Under the pieces are notes generated by a model. It saw nothing but the letters and a program-made list of their open reading frames with translations. It was not told the origin of the DNA and did no database searches. Of a stretch of 64,000 bases of DNA, positions 18,620-28,210 are shown in pieces (within the stretch, counting starts at the first letter, position 1; every line of letters starts with the position of its first letter). The position numbers and the translations under genes are program-made. Origin of the DNA: an uncultured Opitutales bacterium (GTDB lineage: Bacteria > Verrucomicrobiota > Verrucomicrobiia > Opitutales > Seribacteraceae). Location: NCBI GenBank assembly GCA_943789375.1, contig CALSTX010000015.1:1-64000 (forward strand), written 5' to 3'.

Positions 18620-19997
18620 TCCGGAAACCTCCCCAGCCAAACTTACTTGGGAGGAAATTCAAAATTTCTCCGAAGGTTCTCTCTTTGCTGGAAAATGCTG
18701 GAAGTGGTCCAGTGATGCGTGGATATTACCCAGTGATGTATCTGCATTTATTAAAGAGCTTGGTGAAGCCGGAGTTTCCTTTTTTCAGGCTCTTGAAAGG
18801 TTGTACTTAAAATCTTCAGCGAACGAAAAAATTCTTCGCAACCAAGATCTCCGTGCTCCATGGGTTGCGGAGTATTTGGATGCAGGCAAGCCTGATTGGT
18901 TGATCAAGCATTCGTGCTCCTCTGCTGTTCGCGGATCTTTACCCCTTGTGCTTAGGCCAGATTTATTACCTTCGCGTGACGGATTGGCGTTAACCGAATG
19001 GGATTCCGTACCTGGTGGGATTGGGCTGACGGAGTATCTAGGGAAAATGTATTTGAAGGATCGTTTGCCGGGCATGGCAAAAGCTTTCGCAGGGTCTCTT
19101 GTTTCCCAGGCTGGAGAAAAGGGGAAGCTTGCCCGTTTTGCCGTTCTCGTAAGCGAGGAGTCCGCAACTTACCGTCCAGAAATGGAATGGCTGGGAGAGG
19201 AGTTAAGGAAATCTGGTTTACAGGTGGAGGTCGCTCGACCAGACGAGGTTTCCTTTGTTGGAGATGAGGTCTGGTTAAAAGACAATAAAATCGATGTGGT
19301 TTATCGTTTCTGGGAACTGTTTGATACGGAAGTCTCGCAAATGCATCGGTTTGCTAAGTCCGTGGAAACAGGAAACCTTGTGGTGACTCCACCCATGCGT
19401 CCGTTTTTGGAGGAAAAACTTTCACTTGCCCTACTTCATCACCCCAGACTTCAGTCCTATTGGGAGGAAAGTTTGAGTAAGTCTGCGAGAACCCTTCTTC
19501 TTAGAACAGTTCCCCCCACCTGGATCTTAGATCCTTCTCCGGTTCCTCCCGGGGCATATTTGGATGGACCATCCATTGGTGGGCAAGCTTTGTCAGACTG
19601 GCAAGATCTTGGAAAAGCTTCGAAAAAAGAAAGAGCACTCGTTCTTAAAGCCAGTGGTTTTCATGAAACAGCATGGGGGGCAAGGAGTGTAGTGGTCGGG
19701 GATGATGAATCTGCTGAGGATTGGACAACTGCAGTTGTCGAGGCCTTGAAGAAATACCCAGCTCCGATTTCAATTCTTCAGGAATTTAAAAAGCCACTGG
19801 TAATGAAGCACCCAGTCTTTGATGAAAATGGGAATTTATCAATGATGTCAGGCAGGTTACGTCTCTCTCCTTATTATTTTTTAGAAAATGGTAAAGTAAA
19901 TGTGCAGGGTGCACTGGCCACCTTTTGTCCGGCCGATAAAAAGATTATCCATGGTATGCGCGACGGAGTCCTTATGCCCTGTGAGATGCCCGCTTAA
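18609..19997 (+). CDS. ATP-grasp-like protein of unknown substrate
   Basis: The product has about 462 residues if it starts at the TTG at 18609, whose codons overlap the prfB stop; an ATG at 18558 is possible. Segments recall the glutathionylspermidine-synthase/circularly permuted ATP-grasp group: [18 protein letters not shown] near 135-152, [54 protein letters not shown], and [11 protein letters not shown] near the C-terminus. It would be a cytoplasmic ligase joining an acid to an amine, but the product is unknown. The tight overlap with prfB suggests co-expression with cysH-prfB. The family assignment is tentative. Confidence 0.5.
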   Translation: MTTNPETSPAKLTWEEIQNFSEGSLFAGKCWKWSSDAWILPSDVSAFIKELGEAGVSFFQALERLYLKSSANEKILRNQDLRAPWVAEYLDAGKPDWLIKHSCSSAVRGSLPLVLRPDLLPSRDGLALTEWDSVPGGIGLTEYLGKMYLKDRLPGMAKAFAGSLVSQAGEKGKLARFAVLVSEESATYRPEMEWLGEELRKSGLQVEVARPDEVSFVGDEVWLKDNKIDVVYRFWELFDTEVSQMHRFAKSVETGNLVVTPPMRPFLEEKLSLALLHHPRLQSYWEESLSKSARTLLLRTVPPTWILDPSPVPPGAYLDGPSIGGQALSDWQDLGKASKKERALVLKASGFHETAWGARSVVVGDDESAEDWTTAVVEALKKYPAPISILQEFKKPLVMKHPVFDENGNLSMMSGRLRLSPYYFLENGKVNVQGALATFCPADKKIIHGMRDGVLMPCEMPA

Positions 19998-20018
19998 AAA
20001 CAGGCAATCGGTCAATCT

Positions 20019-21233
20019 TTACCCGTCGTGGTAGTCTGAGGAAACAACCAAGCCACCGGACTCAACATTAATGAACCATGCGGTTGTTCCATTAGGCAGG
20101 GGCCAATCTGCAAGCCATGCATCTGCTTTCTTTTGTAACCTGATGGGAGTGCTTATCCAATTTCTCTTTCCGGTGAACCCAAGCTCTGTAGTGTGAACGA
20201 GTTCCGCTTTTTCCAGAATTTCATCTGATTGAAAACGGGCGTAAGCCTGACCGTCTAATACTTTAGAATCTAAACGCTGACACCATATTTTTCCTGTCTC
20301 GATAACTCTTTGGGCAAAGGCATAACTTTCCGGCCGGTTCCATGCAGGTATGTGCCCATGACCCATTTGAGGGATGAGGCTGACCATGTTTGGACCCGCG
20401 GTTGCCTGATAAGATTTCCTTAGTATCTCCATGGGGAAATGTTTATCACCAGGCCATGAAAACCATAGGACCGGCATCTTGGCACGGTTGAAGCGGTGAC
20501 CCGCTTCCCAAGCATAGAGGTAGCCCGAATTATTAGCGAGTGCTGGTTTGTAATGATTGCCCGCTTCATTCAAAAAACCACATCCGTATGCGGGAATTAC
20601 AAATGCAAACCGTTGATCAATACCCATTACGATGGAACTGATGATTCCTCCCCAGGAGGTGCCCATCAATCCGACCTTGGATGCATCCACTTGAGGAAGG
20701 GAACGAAGTAAAGAATTGGCAAGGATCGTTTGGGATACTGCATGATACATCCATTGGTCATGTAGAGGCTTATTGGTGTCGGCAAATATTCCCGTCCGGT
20801 AAGGACCTGCCCAGGGATGTCTTTCCCAAACCTTCTTGCCCTGATCATTTTTTACCTTTTTGTCGATTTGTCCTTCGACTGCGATACTGATGGCAGCAAA
20901 CCCACGCTCGTTCCACTCCTCTACCCATTGTTTAAATGCAGAGCCCCCTCCACCATGCACCAATACAACGCCAGGGACTTTTTCATTTTTACTAACTTTG
21001 GGCAGGCCCAGCCAAGCGTATGCCCGGGTTTCTTTTCCTTCCCAGACCAGGGATTCCATATAGATTGCCTGTGGGTTTTCCTTTTTGGAAGATTTTAAAA
21101 AGGGATGGTAGGATGGAGCGTTGGTTAATTCTCCTAACTTAAGAATTTCCTTTCTTAATTCCGGGGAACCTATGAGGGGTAAAGTGAGAAATAAACAAAG
21201 AGAAATTATTTGGGGTAATGAATTAATTTTCAT
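20019..21233 (-). CDS. Secreted alpha/beta-hydrolase (acetyl esterase-like)
   Basis: This 404-residue protein has a signal peptide (about 1-22, LPLIGS). It shows the alpha/beta-hydrolase features VVLVHGGGGSAFKQW (oxyanion region), the nucleophile elbow GTSWGG, a PVLWFSWPGDKHFP block with the likely acid, and GHGHIPAW with the likely catalytic His. It resembles acetylxylan-esterase and dienelactone-hydrolase-like enzymes. The start ATG follows the stop of the sialate O-acetylesterase gene directly, so the two probably de-esterify the same carbohydrate in the periplasm. Confidence 0.75.
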   Translation of the reverse strand: MKINSLPQIISLCLFLTLPLIGSPELRKEILKLGELTNAPSYHPFLKSSKKENPQAIYMESLVWEGKETRAYAWLGLPKVSKNEKVPGVVLVHGGGGSAFKQWVEEWNERGFAAISIAVEGQIDKKVKNDQGKKVWERHPWAGPYRTGIFADTNKPLHDQWMYHAVSQTILANSLLRSLPQVDASKVGLMGTSWGGIISSIVMGIDQRFAFVIPAYGCGFLNEAGNHYKPALANNSGYLYAWEAGHRFNRAKMPVLWFSWPGDKHFPMEILRKSYQATAGPNMVSLIPQMGHGHIPAWNRPESYAFAQRVIETGKIWCQRLDSKVLDGQAYARFQSDEILEKAELVHTTELGFTGKRNWISTPIRLQKKADAWLADWPLPNGTTAWFINVESGGLVVSSDYHDG

Positions 21234-22805
21234 CTACTTGCCCATGGTGGTGAGGGGGAAATTATCTGTACGGAAGGGTGTCATGGGCAGGGTTACAGGA
21301 CCGTCTCGGCGATATAAATTACACACCGGATTATCCGCCCACGCATATCTGACTGCTGTGGGTTTTTCGATGCTTTCAGCCCAGACTTCGACTTTATCTT
21401 TGCCCACAAGTTTAGCTTGGGCCCATGCGAAATTTTGGTCTTCCCCGCAAATGGTGAAACCTGTGGGCTCGCGAATGTCAAAGCAATATAAGCCCTGACC
21501 AACATGATCAAAGGTGAGAATTATTTTATTTTCCTTTACCTCCATGGATTGGTAACGAGGGCTTTGGTAGGGGATGCTTACGCCGTAATCTTTAGCCAAG
21601 GCGTTTCGCACCAGGCGATTGGCAACGATTTGCTTGTTACGAGGATGAATATCGCGTCCTTCGCCAACATCGATAATTACAGCCTCTCCCACATTTTTAA
21701 GTTTACTGAGAGTGAAGGTCTGAGCTTCTCGTAATTCAGGCCAAGTCTGCTCAGTAGAAGGTGCCGCCAGTTCATCTTTGAAATCCGCCAACTGCACCCA
21801 GTAAAAAGAAAAATCACCTTGTTTCCATCCCTCCCTCCATGATTGAATCATAAGGGGGAAGATTTCGCGGTAAGCATGCCCACGATCTGCGTTACTTTCG
21901 CCCTGGTACCAAATTGCTCCCTTCATTCCATAGCCCATGATTGGTTTTAGTACACCGTTGTATAAGTTAGATGGACGATGCTGGCCGGTTAGTTGATTAC
22001 GAGGAGCTCTTGGCCTTCTTTCAGCGGATTTTTTACCTGCTTGGCGGGCAGCTATTTCTTTGGCTTGCCATATGTTTAGTTTGTCCTCGTAAGCTTTTTG
22101 AAGTTTTTCAAAATCGAATTCCGCTTCGATTTTTTCCCACTTATCCATGTAGGGCTTGGCTGCGGCTAATTGATTAAGCCGATCGCGTGGTATCCATGCC
22201 TCGCAGGCAGAGCCTCCCCATGCATTATCAATCAAGCCAATGGGTACATCTAAAATCTGGTGGAGTCTTCTGCCAAAGAGGTAGCCAACGGCAGAAAAAT
22301 TGATTGCGGACTCAGGGGTGGTTTCCTCCCACTTTCCGTTAAAATCATTCTGGGGCTCCTGCGTGCCAACCTGTGGAACACTGATGAGCCGAAGATTGGG
22401 GAACTTGGCACTCATAGATTCAAGGTCTTTGTCGTCTGCCTGTCCTAAGCTCCAGCCCATATTTGACTGCCCTGAGCATAGCCACACTTCGCCAATAAGA
22501 ATATTTTGATACTTTATTTGAGAACTACCCTGAATGATCATTTCTTGAGGGGAATTTGATGCTTTCATCGGGCGGAGAGCTACACGCCAATAGCCCTGGC
22601 TGTTAGCCACTGTTTTGTGATTTTGTCCGGAAATGGTTACTTCAATGGATTGCTCAGGCAGATCCCATCCCCAAATTGGATTTGGATGATTTTGTTGGAG
22701 AACCATGTGGTTGCCAATGATCGCAGGAGTACGAATCTCTCCCGCTAGCCAAGAAACGAGAAAAGCGTAAATAAGGAGGAAACAGGTAGGTCTTAGGTTA
22801 CACAT
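21234..22805 (-). CDS. Sialate O-acetylesterase (SASA domain)
   Basis: The 523-residue secreted SGNH-type esterase has a signal peptide of about 22 residues. The N-terminal sandwich region has NHMVLQQ and PIWGWDLP. The catalytic core has GEVWLCSGQSNMGW (Ser in block I), a later GAIWYQGESNA, and DVGEGRDIHPRNK, whose Asp/His pair would complete the triad. The family removes O-acetyl groups from sialic acids or other acetylated sugars. It is the first gene of a two-gene leftward unit with another secreted esterase. Confidence 0.88.
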   Translation of the reverse strand: MCNLRPTCFLLIYAFLVSWLAGEIRTPAIIGNHMVLQQNHPNPIWGWDLPEQSIEVTISGQNHKTVANSQGYWRVALRPMKASNSPQEMIIQGSSQIKYQNILIGEVWLCSGQSNMGWSLGQADDKDLESMSAKFPNLRLISVPQVGTQEPQNDFNGKWEETTPESAINFSAVGYLFGRRLHQILDVPIGLIDNAWGGSACEAWIPRDRLNQLAAAKPYMDKWEKIEAEFDFEKLQKAYEDKLNIWQAKEIAARQAGKKSAERRPRAPRNQLTGQHRPSNLYNGVLKPIMGYGMKGAIWYQGESNADRGHAYREIFPLMIQSWREGWKQGDFSFYWVQLADFKDELAAPSTEQTWPELREAQTFTLSKLKNVGEAVIIDVGEGRDIHPRNKQIVANRLVRNALAKDYGVSIPYQSPRYQSMEVKENKIILTFDHVGQGLYCFDIREPTGFTICGEDQNFAWAQAKLVGKDKVEVWAESIEKPTAVRYAWADNPVCNLYRRDGPVTLPMTPFRTDNFPLTTMGK

Positions 22806-22820
22806 TTTTTTACATTATTA

Positions 22821-23153
22821 TTAGGGTGTGAAATCGATCACAAATACATCATCCAGGACTGGTTCTAAAAGTGATACAAACAATTGATGGTCCGGGTGGG
22901 GAAGGTATACCTCACGAGCTTCCTCACTTTCAAAACTTACAATAAAACAATGGGTGAAATCTTTATGCAATCCTTCCTGGCTATTGTTTTTGCCCCACTC
23001 CATAGAAATAATGCCGGGGATTTTGTGCGGGAGAGCAGAAAATTCTTTTTCTATTTGATTAATTTGATTCAGGTTCGCCGTTTCTTTAAATTTAAAGCAT
23101 ACGATATGTCGTACGATTTCGTTTTTGATTTTAGCTTCTACTGATGTTTTCAT
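22821..23153 (-). CDS. Dabb (stress-responsive A/B barrel) domain protein
   Basis: This 110-residue single-domain protein shows the Dabb pattern: IVRHIVCFKFKE at the start, the central GLHKDFTHCFIVSFESEEAREVYLPHP, and HQLFVSLLEPVL at the end. Dabb proteins are dimeric ferredoxin-like barrels; some plant members respond to stress or cyclise polyketides, but most bacterial ones are unassigned. It has no signal peptide. It lies 15 bases upstream of the sialate esterase gene on the same strand. Confidence 0.8.
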   Translation of the reverse strand: MKTSVEAKIKNEIVRHIVCFKFKETANLNQINQIEKEFSALPHKIPGIISMEWGKNNSQEGLHKDFTHCFIVSFESEEAREVYLPHPDHQLFVSLLEPVLDDVFVIDFTP

Positions 23154-23349
23154 AATCCGTTAGCGGTAAGAGTAGCAGAAATAAAGAATGAAACTTTATT
23201 TCCATAAATTGGATAAACTATTGTAATTTTACATTTCCTCAGGCGGACACAATCTAAATTTCTTTAAAATATCGAAATTCTTGTATGAATCCTCCGAAAT
23301 GGAGTAACGCTTTCTTGACTTGGAAGGGATCGTTACCATCATAGTAAAC

Positions 23350-23574
23350 ATGAGTTCTGAATTTGACTGGTTCATGGTAACAATGCCAATATTTGCAATC
23401 GCTGTCTACGCAGTTGTCATGCTTGGGTCGATGGAAAAGCAGCCAAAGTTTCTGGAAGGTGGAGGGGCCCAAAAATTATTTGATTGGGCTATCATTAGCT
23501 TGTTTGGCTTTGGCATGATTTATTCATGCTACTACATGATTTTGCGTTTCGTTGAGTTACTCGGTAACTATTAA
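23350..23574 (+). CDS. Small two-helix membrane protein
   Basis: The product has 74 residues from the ATG at 23350; a TTG 10 codons upstream is possible. Two hydrophobic helices (MVTMPIFAIAVYAVVML and AIISLFGFGMIYSCYYMIL) are separated by a short polar loop containing KQPKFLEGGG. No known family. It is followed closely by a zinc-ribbon gene and a DoxX-like gene on the same strand, which suggests one small operon. Confidence 0.5.
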   Translation: MSSEFDWFMVTMPIFAIAVYAVVMLGSMEKQPKFLEGGGAQKLFDWAIISLFGFGMIYSCYYMILRFVELLGNY

Positions 23575-23580
23575 GCACAC

Positions 23581-23811
23581 ATGCCAATTTACGAATTCAC
23601 CTGTGGTGATTGTAGTAAAGACTCTGAGATCTTAGTCAGGTTCACAAATTGGCAGGGTCACGCTAACTGTCCTGACTGTGGGTCTTTCAATCTAGAGAAA
23701 AACCTTTCTGTTTTTTCCGCCTCAACAGCAGATTCTTCCCTTCCTGTTCCCAGCATGCCTCCTTGTTCTGGTTTGCCCAGTAATTGTGGACGTTGTGGAT
23801 TGGATAACTAA
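23581..23811 (+). CDS. FmdB-type zinc-ribbon protein
   Basis: The product has 76 residues. It begins MPIYEFTCGDC and carries a second pair, NCPDCGS, so four cysteines (two CxxC) make the FmdB/CxxC_CxxC_SSSS zinc ribbon that typically starts MP.YEY.C. The C-terminal tail has a further CSG...CGRCG group. FmdB-type proteins are small regulators or accessory factors with no firm biochemical role. It starts six bases after the preceding gene. Confidence 0.75.
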   Translation: MPIYEFTCGDCSKDSEILVRFTNWQGHANCPDCGSFNLEKNLSVFSASTADSSLPVPSMPPCSGLPSNCGRCGLDN

Positions 23812-23816
23812 GTAAG

Positions 23817-24206
23817 ATGTTTACTGAACCCGATCCGATGGATGCGATTGCTTCTTTCGTATTTAAAGGAGCTATCTCTTTTGGGATTCTTTACGCTTGG
23901 ACCATTGGTTACAACAGACCATCGAAGTTTCGTGGGGGGAATGCCCGGAACATGAAAGAAGAATTTGCGGCTTATGGTCTTCCTGAATGGTTGGTGGCAG
24001 TCATACGGATAGTCAAAATCAGTCTAGCCGTAGGTTTACTCTTTGGTTATTTTTTACCATTGGTGGTTAAACCAATAGCGATTGCCTTAACAATCATTAT
24101 GTTCGTAGCGGTCATGATGCACTTAAAGCTTCACCGAGACCCATTAATCAAAGCCTTACCGGCTTACTTGCTTCTTTCATTCAATATTTTTCTTATCCTC
24201 GATTAG
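23817..24206 (+). CDS. DoxX-like small membrane protein
   Basis: The 129-residue protein has four predicted helices. The pattern is FRGGNARNMKEEFAAYGLPEWLVAVIRIVKISLAVGLLFGYF, then a helix with IAIALTIIMFVAVMMHLKL, and a last helix LPAYLLLSFNIFLIL. This matches the DoxX/DUF4870-like group of quinone-associated membrane proteins. The start ATG lies just after the FmdB-like stop. Confidence 0.6.
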   Translation: MFTEPDPMDAIASFVFKGAISFGILYAWTIGYNRPSKFRGGNARNMKEEFAAYGLPEWLVAVIRIVKISLAVGLLFGYFLPLVVKPIAIALTIIMFVAVMMHLKLHRDPLIKALPAYLLLSFNIFLILD

Positions 24207-24219
24207 GATAATGGTGTTT

Positions 24220-24241
24220 CCTGCAATCGTTTAACTGCAGG
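24220..24241. terminator. Possible weak hairpin at convergent ends
   Basis: CCTGCA (24220-24225) pairs with TGCAGG (24236-24241) around a ten-base loop between the DoxX-like gene and recD2, overlapping the recD2 stop. No good T run follows. A role in ending either transcript is only a possibility. Confidence 0.25.
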
Positions 24242-26432
24242 ATTCTTTACAAAGTTTTAGTTTTCGGATCAGATCAGTTTGCCTGACCAAAGTTTTATCA
24301 TTTCTTATAGCCATGGCATAAGCAGCCGGATCTCCCACAAAAATCACTTTCCTCTTGGCCCGGGTCAGACCCGTGTATACTAGGTTGCGCTGGAGCATCA
24401 TAAAATGCTGCTTTAAAAGGGGGAAAATAACGATGGGGTATTCGCTTCCCTGGCTCTTATGCACAGAGATGGCATAGGCTGGTTGTAGATCGGTTACCTC
24501 CATGCGTTCGTAAATAATCCGCCGCTCTTCAAAAAGGATTTCCACTTTTCCATTTAGCGTATCAACAGAATCAATAATACCCATATCTCCGTTGAATACA
24601 TCTTTGTCATAGTTATTTCGGGTTTGTATGACTTTATCGCCTTCCCGGAATAAGAAGGGCCCCATGACCTGAGTGGCACCAGTGGGGTTAATCGCGTCCC
24701 TTATTTGATCATTCAAATTTCCAATCCCTCCAATTCCCCGGTGTAATGGAGCAAGAATTTGAACATCAGTTTTTACATTCACGGAAAATTTTCGGGGAAT
24801 AACTTCTCGGCAAAGAAGGGAAACATGGGAGACACAATCCTCTGGCGTTTCTGCTTTTACAAAGTGAACATCATGCTCTGGGTTTAGAGTACTAGGATGA
24901 TCAACTGGAGAGGGTGGCTTAGCTTTTCCACTAAGGATGCCATGCGCCAGACCAACAATACCACTGTCTTCTGCTTGGCGGAAGGTAACAGCTAAGCGGG
25001 TTACTGTGAGCAGTTTTGAGTCAATTAAATCTTTTAAGACATTCCCTGATCCCACCGATGGCAGTTGATCCGCATCCCCAACAAGGAGCAGGTGAGATTG
25101 CGGGGGGATAGCACGGACAAGAGCCGCGGCCAGTCGCAGGTCCAGCATACTCGCTTCATCCATGATAATGAAATCACAAATCAACGGACTTTTTTCGTTC
25201 ATGGTAAAACCACCTTGGCTTGGATCGAACTTCAGCAATCGATGAACAGTCTGGGCGAAATAGGAACAGCTTTCAGCCATGCGACGGGCTGCTCGCCCTG
25301 TCGGTGCAGCAAGTAACACTTTTGCTTTTTTAGCTCTTAAAATCGACACCAGGGCTTGGAGAATAGTCGTTTTTCCCGTACCTGGCCCTCCGGTAAGGAT
25401 GGAGACTTTAGACAGAAGGGCTTGTCTAATGCCTTCCATCTGTGCATCAGCAAAGCCAAAGCCTGCCTTATCCTGTGCCCAAACAATTGCTTTTTCTTCT
25501 TGGATGGGAGGTAGGGAAGACCTTGTTTCCGAAAGGGTAGTGATACACCGGGCTAAGGTTTGTTCTGCCCGAGCAGAAGAGGGTAACTGGAGCCATTCTT
25601 CGGTGGAGGGTACAAGTTCGGTGCTTTGAAGAAGGGAATCAATCCGTTTATCGACTTCATTAGAATCGGCTTCGAGTAAATTTGCTGCCTGAATCACCAA
25701 TTCGCGCCTTTCCACATGGTTGTGCCCTTGGTCTTCCGCTTCCTGGACGGTATGTAATACCCCGGCCTCTATTCTTTCTGGTCCGTTATTGGACAAGCCA
25801 AGGTTTAGAGCTATCTTGTCAGCGGTTTTAAAACCAATGCCTTTAACTTCTCGAATAATCCGGTAGGGATCAGTTTCAAGGATAGTTTTTGCTGAATTTC
25901 CATATTTTCGAACCAAGCGGAGACAGAGGGCATCGGTGACACCGTATGTTTGCAGAAACATCATAACTTCTCTGACCGCTTTTTGTTCTTCCCATGCTTC
26001 CCGGATACTTTTAATCCGCTTCTTTCCAATCCCTTCAATTTCCTGTAGGCGGGCAGATTCTTCAGAGATGATCTTTAGGGTGTCGGCACCAAATTTATCC
26101 ACGATTTTATTGGCATAGGTTTTGCCAATTCCGTGAATCAATCCACTGGCTAGATATTTCCTGATACCGTAGGCAGAGGCTGGTAATTTACTTTCAAAAG
26201 AATCAAATGAAAACTGGCGCCCATGCTTCGGGTGATTTACCCATTTCCCTCGTAATTCAAGGGTTTCTCCGCATTGCACTTTGGGGGCTTTCCCCACGAC
26301 TGCAATTTCTGCGGTTTTATCATTTCCTTTTAATTTACCAATGAGAAATCCATTTTCCTCGTTGTAAAAAGTGATGCGTTCGAGAACCCCTTCGAGGTGG
26401 CTATTTGAAGAATTCGCTTTGCTGGTGGACAA
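24231..26432 (-). CDS. recD2: RecD2-type ATP-dependent DNA helicase
   Basis: This 733-residue SF1B 5'-3' helicase is of the RecD2/TraA type, which acts in repair without RecBC. The N-terminal domain (EGVLERITFYNEENGF) is followed by helix-hairpin-helix-like repeats (IEGIGKKRI near 132, VKGIGFKTADKIAL near 196). Walker A is GGPGTGKTT (about 348-356), Walker B is IIMDEASM, then GDADQLPSVGSG. The C-terminal helicase motif is YAISVHKSQGSEYP. The start is a TTG two bases after the leuA stop, with no ATG alternative near. Co-transcription with leuA is likely only positional. Confidence 0.92.
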   Translation of the reverse strand: MSTSKANSSNSHLEGVLERITFYNEENGFLIGKLKGNDKTAEIAVVGKAPKVQCGETLELRGKWVNHPKHGRQFSFDSFESKLPASAYGIRKYLASGLIHGIGKTYANKIVDKFGADTLKIISEESARLQEIEGIGKKRIKSIREAWEEQKAVREVMMFLQTYGVTDALCLRLVRKYGNSAKTILETDPYRIIREVKGIGFKTADKIALNLGLSNNGPERIEAGVLHTVQEAEDQGHNHVERRELVIQAANLLEADSNEVDKRIDSLLQSTELVPSTEEWLQLPSSARAEQTLARCITTLSETRSSLPPIQEEKAIVWAQDKAGFGFADAQMEGIRQALLSKVSILTGGPGTGKTTILQALVSILRAKKAKVLLAAPTGRAARRMAESCSYFAQTVHRLLKFDPSQGGFTMNEKSPLICDFIIMDEASMLDLRLAAALVRAIPPQSHLLLVGDADQLPSVGSGNVLKDLIDSKLLTVTRLAVTFRQAEDSGIVGLAHGILSGKAKPPSPVDHPSTLNPEHDVHFVKAETPEDCVSHVSLLCREVIPRKFSVNVKTDVQILAPLHRGIGGIGNLNDQIRDAINPTGATQVMGPFLFREGDKVIQTRNNYDKDVFNGDMGIIDSVDTLNGKVEILFEERRIIYERMEVTDLQPAYAISVHKSQGSEYPIVIFPLLKQHFMMLQRNLVYTGLTRAKRKVIFVGDPAAYAMAIRNDKTLVRQTDLIRKLKLCKESCS

Positions 26433-26434
26433 GG

Positions 26435-28135
26435 CTATCTGGTTCGGTTGTAGGCACTGACGAGAGCAAGTAAACCACTCTTTTCAATACTCGAGTCTAT
26501 CCCGCATCCATAAGCAACTCGGCCAACCTTTGACTGAAGCTGTACAAAAGCCGCAGATTCCGTGGCCGAGCCTCCCCCAATAGAGTGCTGCCGGTAGTCG
26601 ATAAGTTTGAAATCTTTTAAGTCTTCTTGCTCCAAAGCATTTACAAATGCATTGATGGGGCCATTTCCTGCGCCCTTTACTTTTTTCTCTTCTCCATTCA
26701 GCCGAATGCATGCGGTGCAAGAAATTTCGTCCTGCCCGGGATCCTTACTTGTATCATACGAAAGTAGTTCAAGTGGACTCTTCTTCTCTAAGTATTCCTC
26801 CTTGAAAGTAGCGTAGATTTCATCGGCCGCAAGTTCGCGGGATTCTGAGTCTGCTTTATGATTAACCAAAATTCCTACCTCTGGGTGCATTGCTTTTGGT
26901 AGATCCAATCCAAATTCTCGGGACAATACATAGGCAACTCCGCCTTTTCCGCTTTGGCTATTGATTCGAATAATTTCTTCATAGGTTCTGCCAATATCAC
27001 GTGGGTCGATGGAAAGGTAGGGGACTTGCCAGGTTGTGTCATCGCTGTCTCCTTCTTTTTCACGCAAATCCATTCCCTTTTTGATCGCATCCTGATGGGA
27101 GCCGGAAAAGGCAGTAAATACGAGGTCTCCCCCATAAGGGTGACGATCGTGTACAGTCATCCCTGTGGTCCGCTCATACACTTCTCGAATCTCATCAAGG
27201 TTTTCAAAATTCAAATTTGGGTGTAATCCTTGAGCGTACATATTTAAGGCCACAGTCACAAGGTCTAGGTTTCCAGTCCGTTCACCATTTCCAAACAGAG
27301 TGCCTTCCACCCGGTCAGCTCCGGCAAGCAGGCCAAGTTCCGTGGCCGCCGTACCGGTTCCTCGGTCGTTGTGGGTGTGTAAGCTAATAATTGCCTTATT
27401 TCTCTCTTTCATGTTCCGACAGAACCACTCAATTTGATCGGCGTGTACATTGGGAGTGAAGAGTTCAACGGTGGCGGGAAGGTTTAGTATAATCGGGTTC
27501 TGCTCGCTTGGTTCCCAGGCATCCATTACCGCTTCGCAGACTTCGAGAGAATATTCCACTTCGGTATCAGAGAAACTTTCTGGAGAATATTCAAGCTGGA
27601 CCTCGGTGTCAGGGAGTTCAGTCAGAAATTTTTTGACTAGTTTTACTCCATCCACTGCGATGTTTTTAATCTCCTCTTTAGATTTTCCAAATGTTACCCG
27701 GCGTTGAAGAGGTGAGGTTGAATTGTAAAGGTGAAGAATTGCTTTTTGGGCACCCTTTAAACTTTCAAAACTACGCTGAATAAGATGTTCCCGAGCTTGG
27801 GTAAGAACCTGCAGGGCGACACCATCAGGTACGAGCTTTTCTTCAATTAACTTTCTGGCAAAATCAAATTCTGTCTGGGCTGCAGACGGAAAGCCAATCT
27901 CAATCTGCCTGAAACCAATTGAGCAAAGAAGAGTAAATAATTCTAGTTTTCCTTTTACCCCCATTGGAATGGGCAGGGATTGATTCCCGTCCCTCAAGTC
28001 AACACTGCACCAATAAGGAACACGATCGATGGTTTTATTCGGCCATTCGCGATCGGGTAAGTCGATGGTTCCCCAAGGTTTGTACTTAGTAATCTTACTT
28101 TTTTGCATTCGGAAGTCATACTTTACTCTTTTCAT
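26435..28135 (-). CDS. leuA: 2-isopropylmalate synthase
   Basis: LeuA condenses acetyl-CoA with 2-oxoisovalerate, the first committed step of leucine synthesis. The 566-residue length and the opening KYKPWGTIDLPDREWP fit the long LeuA type. Catalytic and metal motifs are WCSVDLRDGNQSLP, HTHNDRGTGTA, and GAGNGPINAF in the C-terminal allosteric (LeuA_dimer) domain, so leucine feedback is expected. The start is ATG 28135 or ATG 28108. The leader is short and divergent from coaC, leaving no room for a leucine attenuator. Confidence 0.93.
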   Translation of the reverse strand: MKRVKYDFRMQKSKITKYKPWGTIDLPDREWPNKTIDRVPYWCSVDLRDGNQSLPIPMGVKGKLELFTLLCSIGFRQIEIGFPSAAQTEFDFARKLIEEKLVPDGVALQVLTQAREHLIQRSFESLKGAQKAILHLYNSTSPLQRRVTFGKSKEEIKNIAVDGVKLVKKFLTELPDTEVQLEYSPESFSDTEVEYSLEVCEAVMDAWEPSEQNPIILNLPATVELFTPNVHADQIEWFCRNMKERNKAIISLHTHNDRGTGTAATELGLLAGADRVEGTLFGNGERTGNLDLVTVALNMYAQGLHPNLNFENLDEIREVYERTTGMTVHDRHPYGGDLVFTAFSGSHQDAIKKGMDLREKEGDSDDTTWQVPYLSIDPRDIGRTYEEIIRINSQSGKGGVAYVLSREFGLDLPKAMHPEVGILVNHKADSESRELAADEIYATFKEEYLEKKSPLELLSYDTSKDPGQDEISCTACIRLNGEEKKVKGAGNGPINAFVNALEQEDLKDFKLIDYRQHSIGGGSATESAAFVQLQSKVGRVAYGCGIDSSIEKSGLLALVSAYNRTR

Positions 28136-28210
28136 TAGAGGATGAAAAGCGGAAACCCACCGTACGCATTGGGTTGATGTTTTTAAGGATAGCGTCTATG
28201 TCTTTTGGTT

